Assembly: GCA_900548505.1 (NCBI GenBank)
Contig: URKI01000046.1
Span: forward strand, 1-17,335
Direction: 5' to 3'
Length of the DNA stretch: 17,335 bases
Source of the DNA: an uncultured Oscillibacter sp.
Lineage (GTDB): Bacteria > Bacillota > Clostridia > Oscillospirales > Oscillospiraceae
The position numbers were made by a program, and so were the translations under genes. The notes under the pieces were generated by a model that saw only the letters and a program-made list of their open reading frames with translations, did not search any database and was not told the origin of the DNA. Numbering within the stretch: position 1 is the stretch's first letter; the number at the start of each line of letters is the position of its first letter. This document shows positions 1 through 7,302 of this stretch, piece by piece.

Positions 1-38
1 ACTAGTCGTCGGCAGCGTCAGATGTGTATAAGAGACAG
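1..38 (+). other. Illumina Nextera read-1 adapter (artefact)
   Basis: Bases 6-38 match exactly the 33-base Nextera read-1 adapter: TCGTCGGCAGCGTC followed by the Tn5 mosaic end AGATGTGTATAAGAGACAG. Bases 1-5 (ACTAG) sit where the end of the i5 index lies, and from memory they fit index S513 (TCGACTAG). This is library DNA carried into the assembly, not genome. Native sequence starts at base 39. Confidence 0.98.
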
Positions 39-267
39 GATTAACGGTGTATTTATTGTACTATTAACATTCTGCGGTTTCAAGTAGCAATGTATCTAAA
101 TATCCCGCATGAGTTTGAGTACAATTGCCCGATTGGATGGTCTGATTGGTGAGATCAAAAAAATGATCGTAAAAATGCAACAATGGATACCCACCGGCTG
201 TATAAAGAGTGCCGCGGGGCGATGGATCCCCGTAGATTTTGAAATCTGAGGAAAGAAGGAATCACAA
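39..267 (+). other. Upstream region of the signalling operon, no gene seen
   Basis: This AT-richer stretch precedes the first gene and has no convincing coding frame. It holds small palindromes: GATCA/TGATC around an A-tract (about 155-170), GGGG/CCCC near 216-231, and AGATTT/AAATCT near 235-248. I could not find a -35/-10 pair good enough to call, and no ECF-type promoter was clear either. The ribosome binding site of the first gene lies at its right edge. The region begins directly at an adapter junction, so upstream regulatory DNA may be missing. Confidence 0.5.
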
Positions 268-1167
268 ATGAGATCCAAATGGATGCTGGTATTGCTGTCT
301 GCCGCTATGCTGAGCGCAATGTCTGTTCCGGCCTTTGCCGGAGATTTGCGGGAAACGGTTTCGGGGAAGGAATCGTTGCAGCTTCTCATCGCGGAAAAGC
401 CGGAAGCCGATGGGACCCACCGCTATCCCATTGAGGTCAATGGTGAAAGCGTGGATGCCCTTGCCTGCGTGATGGTCCCGCTGCGGGCGGTAGCGGAGCC
501 TCTGGGATTCACTGTAACCTGGGATAACGGCGGCGTCCTGGTAGACAACGGTACGATCCACACCAGAGTCACCATTGGCGTCGATCAATATGTGATCACC
601 ACCAGCAAGGAAAATCTGGTCGGAATGAGCGCGCCGTTCTCCCTGGGCACGGCGCCGTATGTGGTGGACGGCGTGACCTATGTGCCGCTGGGGCTTTTCA
701 ATGCGCTGCTGGGCAACCGGGAGGGGGCTGTGGCATTGGAGGATAACACCATCGTGATCCGAAGCGGCGATACGGAACTGGCCAATCCCTTTGTCAGCTG
801 CGCCACTCTGGAAGAGGCTGAGCAGATTGCGGGCTTCACACTGGAACTGCCTGCACAGATCCCAAGCTGGGCAAAGGAGACCACGATCCGGGCGGTAGAC
901 TCTGCTTTGATCGAAGTGGCATACCAGGGACAGGGCCATGAGCTGACGGTTCGGAAGGGCGCCGGCAGTGAGGATATCAGCGGCGACTATACGGTCTACG
1001 AGCATCAGGAGACCGTCACTGTGGACGGCTGCCCGGTCACCATCAAGGGAACGGAAAATCAGGCAGCAGTTGCGGTCTGGACCCGGGGCGGCTATACTTA
1101 TGCCGTGAGCGCGGTGCCGGGCATGGAGTTTGCGGACATGGCCACTCTGGCGGAAGCCATTCGGTAA
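268..1167 (+). CDS. Secreted stalk protein: copper amine oxidase N-terminal domain plus DUF4367-like domain
   Basis: A 299-residue exported protein. Residues 1-24 form a signal peptide (MRSK, hydrophobic core, PAFA cleavage site). Residues about 52-165 resemble the copper-amine-oxidase-N-like domain common in Firmicute cell-surface proteins: a VNGE strand, the VPLRAVAEPLG motif, and the repeat pattern VVDGVTYVPLGLF. This domain is not catalytic. Residues about 172-299 look like a DUF4367-type domain. They share SGDYT-x-Y, VTxKG and an aromatic W-x-x-GxY pattern with the C-terminal part of the anti-sigma factor two genes downstream. The start ATG is preceded by AAGGA nine bases upstream. The sigma factor gene follows after about 54 bases, so the three are probably one operon. 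I infer a role in envelope sensing; the ligand is unknown. Confidence 0.8.
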   Translation: MRSKWMLVLLSAAMLSAMSVPAFAGDLRETVSGKESLQLLIAEKPEADGTHRYPIEVNGESVDALACVMVPLRAVAEPLGFTVTWDNGGVLVDNGTIHTRVTIGVDQYVITTSKENLVGMSAPFSLGTAPYVVDGVTYVPLGLFNALLGNREGAVALEDNTIVIRSGDTELANPFVSCATLEEAEQIAGFTLELPAQIPSWAKETTIRAVDSALIEVAYQGQGHELTVRKGAGSEDISGDYTVYEHQETVTVDGCPVTIKGTENQAAVAVWTRGGYTYAVSAVPGMEFADMATLAEAIR

Positions 1168-1221
1168 ATGCGTTGGGCGCTGTGCAGCCCCATATTCTGC
1201 GGAAAAGAAGGTGAAGGAGCC

Positions 1222-1848
1222 ATGGAACAAGCAGGCGGTGTGTTTCCCGGGATCGCATCTTATGGGCGGCAGTTCCTTGCTGCGGTCATAGTCTGGTGGG
1301 CGGGTGTGTTTGCCCGGTCAGAGCCGACGGAGGAAGTCCGGCTGTCCGCTGCTGAACGGGAGAAAATCAATGCCCAGGCAGAGCGCCTTCTGGAGCAATA
1401 TGGGAACAGTGTGCTGCGGCTGGCCTATTCCTATCTTCACAACATGGCCGACGCGGAGGAGATCCTGCAGGAGAGCCTGATCCAGTTTTTGAGAACCGCG
1501 CCCCGGCTGGAAAATGAGCGCCACGAAAAGGCCTGGCTTTTGCGGGTGGCGGGGAATCTCAGCAAGAACCGGATCGCCTATAACCGGCTGCGGCGGGCGG
1601 ACGAGCTGGATGCGGCCCTGGCTGCCGAGGAGAGGGAGGATCTGTCTTTTGTGTGGGAGGCGGTCAAAGGCCTTCCGGTCCGGGACCGGGAAGTGATCCA
1701 CCTGTTTTATTACGAGGGCTTTTCCACCGGAGAGATCGCACAGATTCTGGGGCAGAAAGAGGCGACGGTCCGCTCCCGCCTGATGCGGGGACGGGGAAAG
1801 CTCAGGGAGGTTTTAAAGGAGGCGTATGACTTTGAGGAGCGCGTATGA
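1222..1848 (+). CDS. ECF-type RNA polymerase sigma factor
   Basis: A 208-residue sigma-70 family protein of the extracytoplasmic-function group. Region 2 starts near YGNSVLRLAYSYLHNMADAEEILQE, the core-binding and -10-recognition helices. After a linker, region 4 contains LPVRDREVIHLFYYEGFSTGEIAQIL and the recognition helix ATVRSRLMRGRGKL. I chose the ATG at 1222 because GGAG lies five to six bases upstream; an upstream in-frame ATG at 1168 lacks a ribosome binding site. This start leaves an unusual N-terminal extension of roughly 45 residues with a hydrophobic run (FLAAVIVWWAGVFA) before region 2. A GTG at 1306 would shorten it but has a poorer ribosome binding site. The gene overlaps the anti-sigma gene by 23 bases. 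It probably autoregulates this operon, but I did not find its promoter. Confidence 0.88.
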   Translation: MEQAGGVFPGIASYGRQFLAAVIVWWAGVFARSEPTEEVRLSAAEREKINAQAERLLEQYGNSVLRLAYSYLHNMADAEEILQESLIQFLRTAPRLENERHEKAWLLRVAGNLSKNRIAYNRLRRADELDAALAAEEREDLSFVWEAVKGLPVRDREVIHLFYYEGFSTGEIAQILGQKEATVRSRLMRGRGKLREVLKEAYDFEERV

Positions 1849-2458
1849 CGAGATCATGGAACACGTGATTGTCACGGAGCAGATGCGGCAGCGGGTCCTG
1901 GCCGGGGTGGAATCCGCAGACCTCGGTCACGCCGGGAGTACTGCGCGAACTTCGAACCTCCGGCGGTATGGGGCGGCAGCGGCCTGTGCGGCCCTTTTGC
2001 TGGTGGGTGCGGCAGTGCTGCCCCAGTACCTTGAGATGCAGCAGACTCAGCGGCCGGGCCAGGTGGAGACGGTTCCGCGGTTTACGGAGGTATCCTCCCT
2101 GGCAGAGCTGGAGGATGCGGTTGGCTTTGCGGTGGAAGAGCTGACGGAGCTGCCCTTCCCGGTGACGGATACCGTCTATACGGCGTTCGGCAGGGAAATG
2201 GCGGAGATCCGATACTGCGGAGAGACGGAGACTGCGGTGCTTCGGAAAGCGGTGGGGGTAGACGATCCCTCCGGCGACTATACGCAGTATTCAGAGGAAC
2301 TGGTCCTGGAGATCAATGGGACTTCCGTCACGCTCAAAGGCGAGGATAGCCGGTATGTTCTGGCGCTGTGGCAGGAGGGGGACTATGCCTGGTCCGTCCG
2401 CCTGTGGGAGGGAAAGGAGCAGGCGCTTTGGGAACAGCTGTTGCTGCCCCTGTGCTGA
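1826..2458 (+). CDS. Single-pass membrane anti-sigma factor with DUF4367-like sensor domain
   Basis: A 210-residue protein whose start lies inside the end of the sigma gene, with a strong AAAGGAGG four bases before the ATG. This arrangement is typical of translationally coupled sigma/anti-sigma pairs. Residues 1-46 are a short cytoplasmic part (AYDEIMEHVIVTEQMRQRVLAGV) likely to hold the sigma factor. One transmembrane helix spans about 48-65 (YGAAAACAALLLVGAAVLP). Residues about 88-210 are an extracytoplasmic domain resembling DUF4367, with SGDYTQY at 149-155, VTLKG near 168-172 and LWQEGDY near 181-187. The same landmarks occur in the secreted protein at 268-1167. No zinc-binding HxxxCxxC motif is visible, so it is not a classical ZAS-domain anti-sigma factor. 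The role comes from gene order and topology, not from a strong family match. Confidence 0.8.
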   Translation: MTLRSAYDEIMEHVIVTEQMRQRVLAGVESADLGHAGSTARTSNLRRYGAAAACAALLLVGAAVLPQYLEMQQTQRPGQVETVPRFTEVSSLAELEDAVGFAVEELTELPFPVTDTVYTAFGREMAEIRYCGETETAVLRKAVGVDDPSGDYTQYSEELVLEINGTSVTLKGEDSRYVLALWQEGDYAWSVRLWEGKEQALWEQLLLPLC

Positions 2459-2460
2459 AT

Positions 2461-2521
2461 AAAAAGCCCCGTGCACTCCGAACGGAATGGATGTCCGTCG
2501 GGGCGCACGGGGCAGTATTTT
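2461..2521. terminator. Bidirectional intrinsic terminator between convergent genes
   Basis: GCCCCGTGC (2466-2474) pairs perfectly with GCACGGGGC (2505-2513). The loop holds a second hairpin, ACGGA/TCCGT (2482-2486 with 2494-2498). On the minus strand the stem is followed by TTTTTATTC, and on the plus strand by AGTATTTT. It therefore ends both the anti-sigma operon (+) and tetR (-), with the stronger U-tract serving tetR. Confidence 0.85.
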
Positions 2522-2547
2522 GCGGGCGGTGCAGGGGCAAGGTGTGC

Positions 2548-3105
2548 CTAAATCTGTTCGGGACTTTTTTGACGGGAGCGCAGCATGCCGGCCATGGAGG
2601 GGAAAAAGAACTGGGCCATTTCCTCGGGGGTGGCGGTATCGCGCTCCAGCAGCCACTCCAGCGTGGTATTGAACAGGGCACCGATGTACATATAGAGCTG
2701 ATACTTTTCGATGGAGGAAGAGGGCATGCTTCCCTCAACGCTCTCATGGAAGCGGTTCAGCTCTTCCAGAAAAACCGATGCAAAGCCGGAGCGGTACAGG
2801 TCCAGAATATAGTCCCGGTAGGTGTGAAAATAGCGGAAGCTCAAAAGGACGTTTTCATAGGTATAAAAGCTCTCCTGCCCCGGAGGGATCTTGCTGCGGA
2901 AATCATCCAGAACATCCCGGATCAGCGTGACCAGCACGTCTTCCTTGGAGCAGTAATTTCGGTAAAAGGAGGCACGTGCCACGCCTGCGCCCTCCACAAG
3001 CTCCGTAATGGTGATCTCGGAAAGACTTTTTTTCTGCATCAGGGAAAAAAGCGTATGGGTGATATTCCTTTTCACGCGGAGATTTGCGGCCTTTCGCTTG
3101 TCCAT
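2548..3105 (-). CDS. TetR/AcrR-family transcriptional regulator
   Basis: A 185-residue regulator. The N-terminal DNA-binding domain is clear: KRNITHTLFSLMQKKSLSEITITELVEGAGVARASFYRNYCSKEDVL, with the helix-turn-helix at about residues 28-50 and the family-typical FYRNYxSKEDV. The remaining two thirds form a helical ligand-binding and dimerisation domain without a family-specific motif I recognise. I chose the start at 3105 because AAGGAGG lies upstream; longer in-frame extensions do not look like protein. It is divergent from the degV-MATE pair, with two inverted repeats built on GAGACA/TGTCTC in the intergenic region. It therefore probably represses itself and possibly the exporter operon. 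The effector is unknown; a fatty acid or an exported toxic compound would fit the neighbours. Confidence 0.9.
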   Translation of the reverse strand: MDKRKAANLRVKRNITHTLFSLMQKKSLSEITITELVEGAGVARASFYRNYCSKEDVLVTLIRDVLDDFRSKIPPGQESFYTYENVLLSFRYFHTYRDYILDLYRSGFASVFLEELNRFHESVEGSMPSSSIEKYQLYMYIGALFNTTLEWLLERDTATPEEMAQFFFPSMAGMLRSRQKSPEQI

Positions 3106-3125
3106 GGGGGTGCCTCCTTGAAATA

Positions 3126-3152
3126 TGAGACATAAGCGCGGAAATTGTCTCA
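3126..3152. promoter_or_regulatory. Probable TetR operator 1
   Basis: TGAGACA (3126-3132) and TGTCTCA (3146-3152) form a perfect inverted repeat with a 13-base spacer, in the 5' untranslated region of tetR. The size and symmetry suit a TetR dimer site, and the half-site recurs in the second repeat at 3174-3197. Binding by this protein is inferred. Confidence 0.55.
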
Positions 3153-3173
3153 GCGGCGGGAATTGATGCAATT

Positions 3174-3197
3174 GGGACAATATGATACACTTGTCTC
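3174..3197. promoter_or_regulatory. Probable TetR operator 2
   Basis: GGGACAA (3174-3180) and TTGTCTC (3191-3197) form an inverted repeat with one mismatch and a 10-base spacer. It lies immediately downstream of the tetR -10 box, over the expected transcription start, which is where a repressor would block initiation. It shares the GACA/TGTC core with operator 1. Confidence 0.5.
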
Positions 3198-3199
3198 GT

Positions 3200-3227
3200 A
3201 TTTTATCATGATTTCCGGCATTGTCAA
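3200..3227 (-). promoter_or_regulatory. tetR promoter
   Basis: On the minus strand a perfect -35 box TTGACA (3222-3227) is followed after 16 bases by TAAAAT (3200-3205). It points into tetR. I found no equally good plus-strand promoter for degV in this interval. Confidence 0.65.
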
Positions 3228-3316
3228 TGGAGGGTGCTGCTTTGGTGCGGAGCATATTGTGCTGCGCCCGGCACCGCGGGAGACAGGCCGAGTCCAAAGG
3301 GAAAGGCAGCTATCAG

Positions 3317-4186
3317 ATGATGAAAGTGGCGATCGCAACCGATACAAACAGCGGCATGACGCAGGAAAAGGCACGGGAGCTGGGCGTCTATCTTTTGCCC
3401 ATGCCCGTGATCATAGAAGATGAGATGTACCTGGAGGGCGTGGACATCACCAGTGCACAGCTGTACGAGGCGATGCACCAGCATCACTCCATTTCATCCT
3501 CCCAGCCCTCTCCGGGGCAGATTCTGGAGTTTTGGGACGGTATTTTGCAGGACGGCTATGACGAGATCGTCTATATCCCCATGTCCAGCGGATTGAGCAA
3601 CTCCTGTGATAATGCCGTCCGGTTTTCACAGGAGTATGAGGGAAAGGTCCAGGTAGCGGATAATCACCGGATCTCGGTCACCCAGGAGACGTCCGTCCAT
3701 AGCGCCCTGAAGCTGGCGCAGCAGGGCCTGTGCGCCCGGGAGATCCGGGAATACCTAGAGCAGCGGGCCTATGACGCCAGCATTTATATCACTGTGGATT
3801 CCATGGAATATCTGAAAAAGGGCGGGCGGATCACGCCGGCTGCGGCAACCTTTGCCACGGTGCTGAATCTCAAGCCCGTGCTGACCATCCAGGGAGACAA
3901 GCTGGATGTGTATACCAAGGCGCGGGGCATGAAGCAGGCAGAGGCAAAGATGATCGAGGCCGTCCGGCAGGACCGGCTGACCCGCTTTGGGGATGTGCCC
4001 GATTCTCAGCTGCGGGTGGAGACCGCGGGAACGTTTGAAAGCGGAGAACAGGCAGAGCGGTGGCGGCAGCTGGTGCAGGCGGAGTTTCCTGAGATCCCGG
4101 TCTCCTATGTGCAGCTGCCCTGCAGCATTGCCTGCCATGTGGGCATCAACGCCGCCGGCACGGGAATCGTCAAAAAGGAAGCCTGA
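3317..4186 (+). CDS. DegV family fatty-acid-binding protein (FakB-like)
   Basis: A 289-residue DegV/EDD-fold protein. It opens with MKVAIATDTNSGM and carries the family landmarks SSSQPSPGQ (about 60-68), YIPMSSGLSNS (about 87-97), the YLKKGGRI loop, and a C-terminal HVGINAAGTGIV near residues 272-283. Family members bind a fatty acid between two lobes, and FakB proteins present it to the FakA kinase for incorporation into phospholipid. No FakA gene is in the window. Two adjacent ATG codons (3317 and 3320) are possible starts; an AAAGG lies about ten bases before the first. The frame is open further upstream, to 3221, but that extension does not look like DegV. A MATE exporter follows 36 bases downstream, so the two are probably cotranscribed. 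Confidence 0.9.
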   Translation: MMKVAIATDTNSGMTQEKARELGVYLLPMPVIIEDEMYLEGVDITSAQLYEAMHQHHSISSSQPSPGQILEFWDGILQDGYDEIVYIPMSSGLSNSCDNAVRFSQEYEGKVQVADNHRISVTQETSVHSALKLAQQGLCAREIREYLEQRAYDASIYITVDSMEYLKKGGRITPAAATFATVLNLKPVLTIQGDKLDVYTKARGMKQAEAKMIEAVRQDRLTRFGDVPDSQLRVETAGTFESGEQAERWRQLVQAEFPEIPVSYVQLPCSIACHVGINAAGTGIVKKEA

Positions 4187-4222
4187 CGGAAAAAACAGAG
4201 CCCTTTCGGAGAATAGAAACGC

Positions 4223-5602
4223 ATGGTTGAGCAAAAGAAACTACGACTTTTTGAGCAAGAGGCCGTCCCCAAGGCGGTATTTACGCTGGCCATCCCCACC
4301 ATCCTCAGCTGCCTGGTGATGGTCATCTACAATCTGGCGGACACGTACTTTGTCGGGATGCTGAATGATCCCATTGAGAATGCCGCAGTGACGCTGGCGG
4401 CCCCGGTGCTGCTGGCATTCAATGCGGTGAATAACCTCTTCGGAGTGGGCAGCTCCAGCATGATGAGCCGGGCCTTGGGCCGTCGGGAGTATGACACGGT
4501 GCGCCGCAGTTCTGCCTTTGGGTTTTACTGCGCGCTGCTGAGCGGGATTTTGTTTTCCATCGGCTTTGCGATGCTGCGTCAGCCTCTGCTGAACCTGCTG
4601 GGCGCGGACGTGGAGACCATGGCGGCCACCAGTGCCTATTTGGGGTGGACGGTCATCTGCGGCGCAGTACCGGCGATTTTGAATGTAGTCATGGCGTATC
4701 TGGTGCGGGCGGAGGGCTGTGCCCTCCACGCCAGCGTGGGCACCATGAGCGGATGCCTGCTGAATATCGTGCTGGACCCCATCTTCATTATGCCGTGGGG
4801 ACTGGGTATGGGAGCGGCAGGCGCGGGCCTTGCCACGTTTTTGTCCAACTGCGTGGCCTGCATCTACTTTTTTGTACTGATGTTCGTGCGGCGAAAGCGC
4901 ACCTACATCGCCCTGTCTCCCAAAGCCCTCTGCATGGAAAAGAGCATCGTGTACGGTGTCTGCGGCGTGGGCATCCCCGCGGCCATTCAGAACCTTCTGA
5001 ACGTCACCGGCATGATGGTGCTCAACAATTTCACCGCCGGCTTCGGCTCCGATGCGGTGGCAGCCATGGGCATCGCCCAGAAGATCAATATGGTCCCTAT
5101 GTATGTGGCGCTGGGCCTGAGCCAGGGGATCATGCCGCTTCTGAGCTATAACTTCGGCAGCGGCAACATCCGCAGATTTAAGGAAGTCCTGTGGTTCTGC
5201 ATGAAGATCTCCATCGCGTTTATGGCGGTGGTGTCCGTTGGGTATTTTTTCAGCGCCGGGTGGCTGGTGGCGCTGTTCATGGACAACCAGTCCATTGTGT
5301 CCTATGGCTGCCGCTTTTTGAGAGGCCTTTGCCTTGCCATGCCGTTTCTCTGCACGGACTTTTTGGCGGTAGGCGTGTTCCAGGCGTGCGGCATGGGAAA
5401 GCGGGCGCTGAGCTTTGCCATCCTGCGCAAGATCGTGCTGGAGATCCCGGCGCTGTTCCTCTGGAACGCACTGTGGCCGCTTTACGGCCTTGCCTACGCC
5501 CAGCCCACGGCAGAGATCATTCTGGCAATTGCGGCGATCGTTACTCTGCGCCGCCTGAGCCGGGAGCTGGAAATGAAGCATCGGGCAGCGGAGAACGGCT
5601 GA
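4223..5602 (+). CDS. MATE-family multidrug/toxin efflux transporter
   Basis: A 459-residue polytopic membrane protein with about twelve hydrophobic segments, the usual MATE length and topology. Recognisable landmarks are the first helix FTLAIPTILSCLVMVIYNLADTYFVGML, the NLFGVGSSSMMSRALGRRE segment of the first half, and the equivalent MGIAQKINMVPMYVALGLSQGIMPLLSYNFGSGN in the second half. Members export cationic drugs or metabolites in exchange for sodium ions or protons. A GGAG lies about twelve bases before the ATG. It sits behind degV and across from tetR, so induced export is likely. The substrate cannot be predicted from sequence. The gene ends just before a strong bidirectional terminator. 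Confidence 0.93.
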   Translation: MVEQKKLRLFEQEAVPKAVFTLAIPTILSCLVMVIYNLADTYFVGMLNDPIENAAVTLAAPVLLAFNAVNNLFGVGSSSMMSRALGRREYDTVRRSSAFGFYCALLSGILFSIGFAMLRQPLLNLLGADVETMAATSAYLGWTVICGAVPAILNVVMAYLVRAEGCALHASVGTMSGCLLNIVLDPIFIMPWGLGMGAAGAGLATFLSNCVACIYFFVLMFVRRKRTYIALSPKALCMEKSIVYGVCGVGIPAAIQNLLNVTGMMVLNNFTAGFGSDAVAAMGIAQKINMVPMYVALGLSQGIMPLLSYNFGSGNIRRFKEVLWFCMKISIAFMAVVSVGYFFSAGWLVALFMDNQSIVSYGCRFLRGLCLAMPFLCTDFLAVGVFQACGMGKRALSFAILRKIVLEIPALFLWNALWPLYGLAYAQPTAEIILAIAAIVTLRRLSRELEMKHRAAENG

Positions 5603-5639
5603 ACGCCTGCGGCCAAACTCCTTGGTACTTCCAACAGAT

Positions 5640-5677
5640 AAAAAGCGATGCTTGCCTTTTGGCAAGCATCGCTTTTT
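5640..5677. terminator. Strong bidirectional intrinsic terminator
   Basis: A perfect 17-base-pair stem (5640-5656 with 5661-5677) has a TTTT loop. It starts with five A and ends with five T, so it works in both directions. It terminates the MATE gene (+) and the three-gene dehydrogenase operon (-). Confidence 0.95.
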
Positions 5678-5698
5678 GTTCTAATGGGGGACCATCTT

Positions 5699-6043
5699 TC
5701 AAAGAGATTTGGTGGCTACGATGTTCACGTCAGTCCCCAGGATGTGAGAGGCCAGGACGTCGCCCACATGGACCGGGGCCTGGGCTGTGATGGTGTCCAG
5801 AAGAGCCATGCATTCGAACATCTTCTCCTTGGGGAGGGGACGGTCGGTTTTTACGGGGAGGCGGGGAATGGCGGCGCCGGCCACACGGACGGTGGAGGTC
5901 ACGGTCCGCACAGGGTGCAGCAGCTCGTTTTTCCCGTATTCCACGCCGCGGGGGCAGCTGTTGCCGGTAACGGCGTAGCCGTTAGTTTCGTCCACACTGA
6001 GATGGCAGCCCTTGGGGCAGGTGATGCAGATGATGTTTGTCAT
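5699..6043 (-). CDS. DUF1667 protein, putative Fe-S subunit of a G3P dehydrogenase
   Basis: A small 114-residue DUF1667 protein. The N-terminus holds four cysteines as CxxC-PKG-C (C6, C9, C13) and C30 in GNSCPRG, a pattern suited to an iron-sulfur cluster. The remainder (VRTVTSTVRVAGAAIPRLPVKTDRPLPKEKMFE) is typical of the family. It overlaps the flavoprotein gene before it by four bases (ATGA), so the two are translationally coupled. In Clostridia this family regularly follows a GlpA-like oxidase and a second FAD oxidoreductase. I infer that it is the electron-transfer subunit of an anaerobic G3P dehydrogenase, by analogy with GlpC. Cluster type and electron acceptor are not shown by the sequence. 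Confidence 0.88.
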   Translation of the reverse strand: MTNIICITCPKGCHLSVDETNGYAVTGNSCPRGVEYGKNELLHPVRTVTSTVRVAGAAIPRLPVKTDRPLPKEKMFECMALLDTITAQAPVHVGDVLASHILGTDVNIVATKSL

Positions 6044-7302
6044 TTCGCTTCCTCCTCAATGGACACGGTGATGGCGCCGCAGGCGGCGTCCAGGAGCTTT
6101 TTGGGCAGCTTGATGTTCTCCATTTCACCGGGGGCCAGACGCTCGCGGCGGAAAGTGGCGATCTGGGTGCCGTTTTCGTCCCGGACAGTGATCCGGCTCT
6201 CGCCGCAGATGGCGCGCACCCGGAAGAACACGTCCACCGCCGCAAAGTCCGCGTCCATGTGGATGTGCTGGGGGACGGTATATCCCACCAGATTGCCGTT
6301 TTTCACCTCCAGCACGTGCTCGGTGGGGGCGGTGCGGCCTGCGCACAGGGCGGCGGCAGCCTTGCCTGCTCTGGCAGACTCCGCCGTGACGAAGTCCACC
6401 AGGTCATGCACATGGAGCACGTTTCCGCAGGCGAACACGCCGGGAATGGAGGTCTCCATGTTCTCATAGACCACAGGGCCGTTGGTGCGGGGGTCCATCT
6501 GTACGCCGGCAGAACGGGAGAGCTCGTTTTCCGGGATCAGACCCACGGAGAGAAGCACGGTGTCGCAGTCAAAAACCATTTCCGTGCCGGGAATGGGACG
6601 GCGGTCGGGGCCAACTTCGGAGACGATGACACGCTCCACCCGGTCCTTGCCCTGGATGTCGGTGATGGTGTGGGAGAGGTAGAGGGGGATGTCAAAGTCG
6701 TGCAGACACTGGACGATGTTCCGGGTCAGGCCGCCGGAGTAGGGCATGACCTCCACGCAGGCCAGGACCTTGGCGCCTTCCAGCGTCATGCGGCGGGCCA
6801 TGATGAGGCCGATGTCGCCGGAGCCCAGGATGACCACCCGCTTGCCTACCATGTAGCCCTCGATATTCAGATATCTCTGGGCGGTGCCGGCGGTGAACAC
6901 ACCGGCGGGACGGGTGCCGGGGATGGCGATGGCGCCGCGGGTGCGCTCCCGGCAACCCATGGCAAGGATGACGGCCTTGGCCTCCAGCACTTCATAACCT
7001 GCGGCGGAGGAGACGATATGCACTTGCTTTTCCGGCGTCACGTCCAGCACCATGGCGTCCAGACGCACGTCCACGCCGGTGGCGGAGAGCTTTTCAATGA
7101 ATCGGCCGGCATATTCCGGACCGGTGAGCTCCTCTTTAAAATAGTGCAGACCGAAGCCGTTGTGGATGCACTGGTTCAAAATGCCGCCCAGTTCCCGGTC
7201 CCGCTCCACGATGCAGATGGAGCGGCAGCCGTCCTCCCAGGCGGCGTTGGCGGCGGCAAGTCCGGCGGGACCTCCGCCGATGACAACGAGATCATACTTC
7301 AT
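6040..7302 (-). CDS. FAD/NAD(P)-dependent oxidoreductase, second flavoprotein of the G3P dehydrogenase set
   Basis: A 420-residue two-dinucleotide-binding flavoprotein. The FAD Rossmann motif is GGGPAGLAAANAA (about 9-21), followed by the acidic strand end CIVERD. The NAD(P) Rossmann motif is VVILGSGDIGLIMARR near 160. The GRERT-type segment reads AMGCRERTRG, and the second FAD contact is TSIPGVFACGNVLHVHDLVDFVTAE. The fold is that of pyridine nucleotide-disulfide oxidoreductases, but the CxxxxC redox disulfide is absent. Only one cysteine (C45, in GGILNQCIHNGFG) lies at that place, so it probably passes electrons between flavin, NAD(P)H and Fe-S partners. Its start overlaps the preceding gene by 11 bases and its end overlaps DUF1667 by four. 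In E. coli terms it would take the position of GlpB, though it is not obviously a homologue. Confidence 0.88.
   Translation of the reverse strand: MKYDLVVIGGGPAGLAAANAAWEDGCRSICIVERDRELGGILNQCIHNGFGLHYFKEELTGPEYAGRFIEKLSATGVDVRLDAMVLDVTPEKQVHIVSSAAGYEVLEAKAVILAMGCRERTRGAIAIPGTRPAGVFTAGTAQRYLNIEGYMVGKRVVILGSGDIGLIMARRMTLEGAKVLACVEVMPYSGGLTRNIVQCLHDFDIPLYLSHTITDIQGKDRVERVIVSEVGPDRRPIPGTEMVFDCDTVLLSVGLIPENELSRSAGVQMDPRTNGPVVYENMETSIPGVFACGNVLHVHDLVDFVTAESARAGKAAAALCAGRTAPTEHVLEVKNGNLVGYTVPQHIHMDADFAAVDVFFRVRAICGESRITVRDENGTQIATFRRERLAPGEMENIKLPKKLLDAACGAITVSIEEEAK

Noticed and set aside
39..267. A CRISPR, mobile element or integration site near the contig start
   Set aside because: Only short unrelated palindromes are present, with no spaced repeats, transposase or tRNA end. 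The transposon-like end at 20-38 is the Tn5 mosaic end of the sequencing adapter.
3221..3316. An upstream in-frame extension of the DegV gene starting at 3221
   Set aside because: The extra 32 residues (MSMEGAALVRSILCC...) do not resemble a DegV N-terminus and would overlap the tetR -35 box, while MKVAIATDTNSG is the family's normal beginning.
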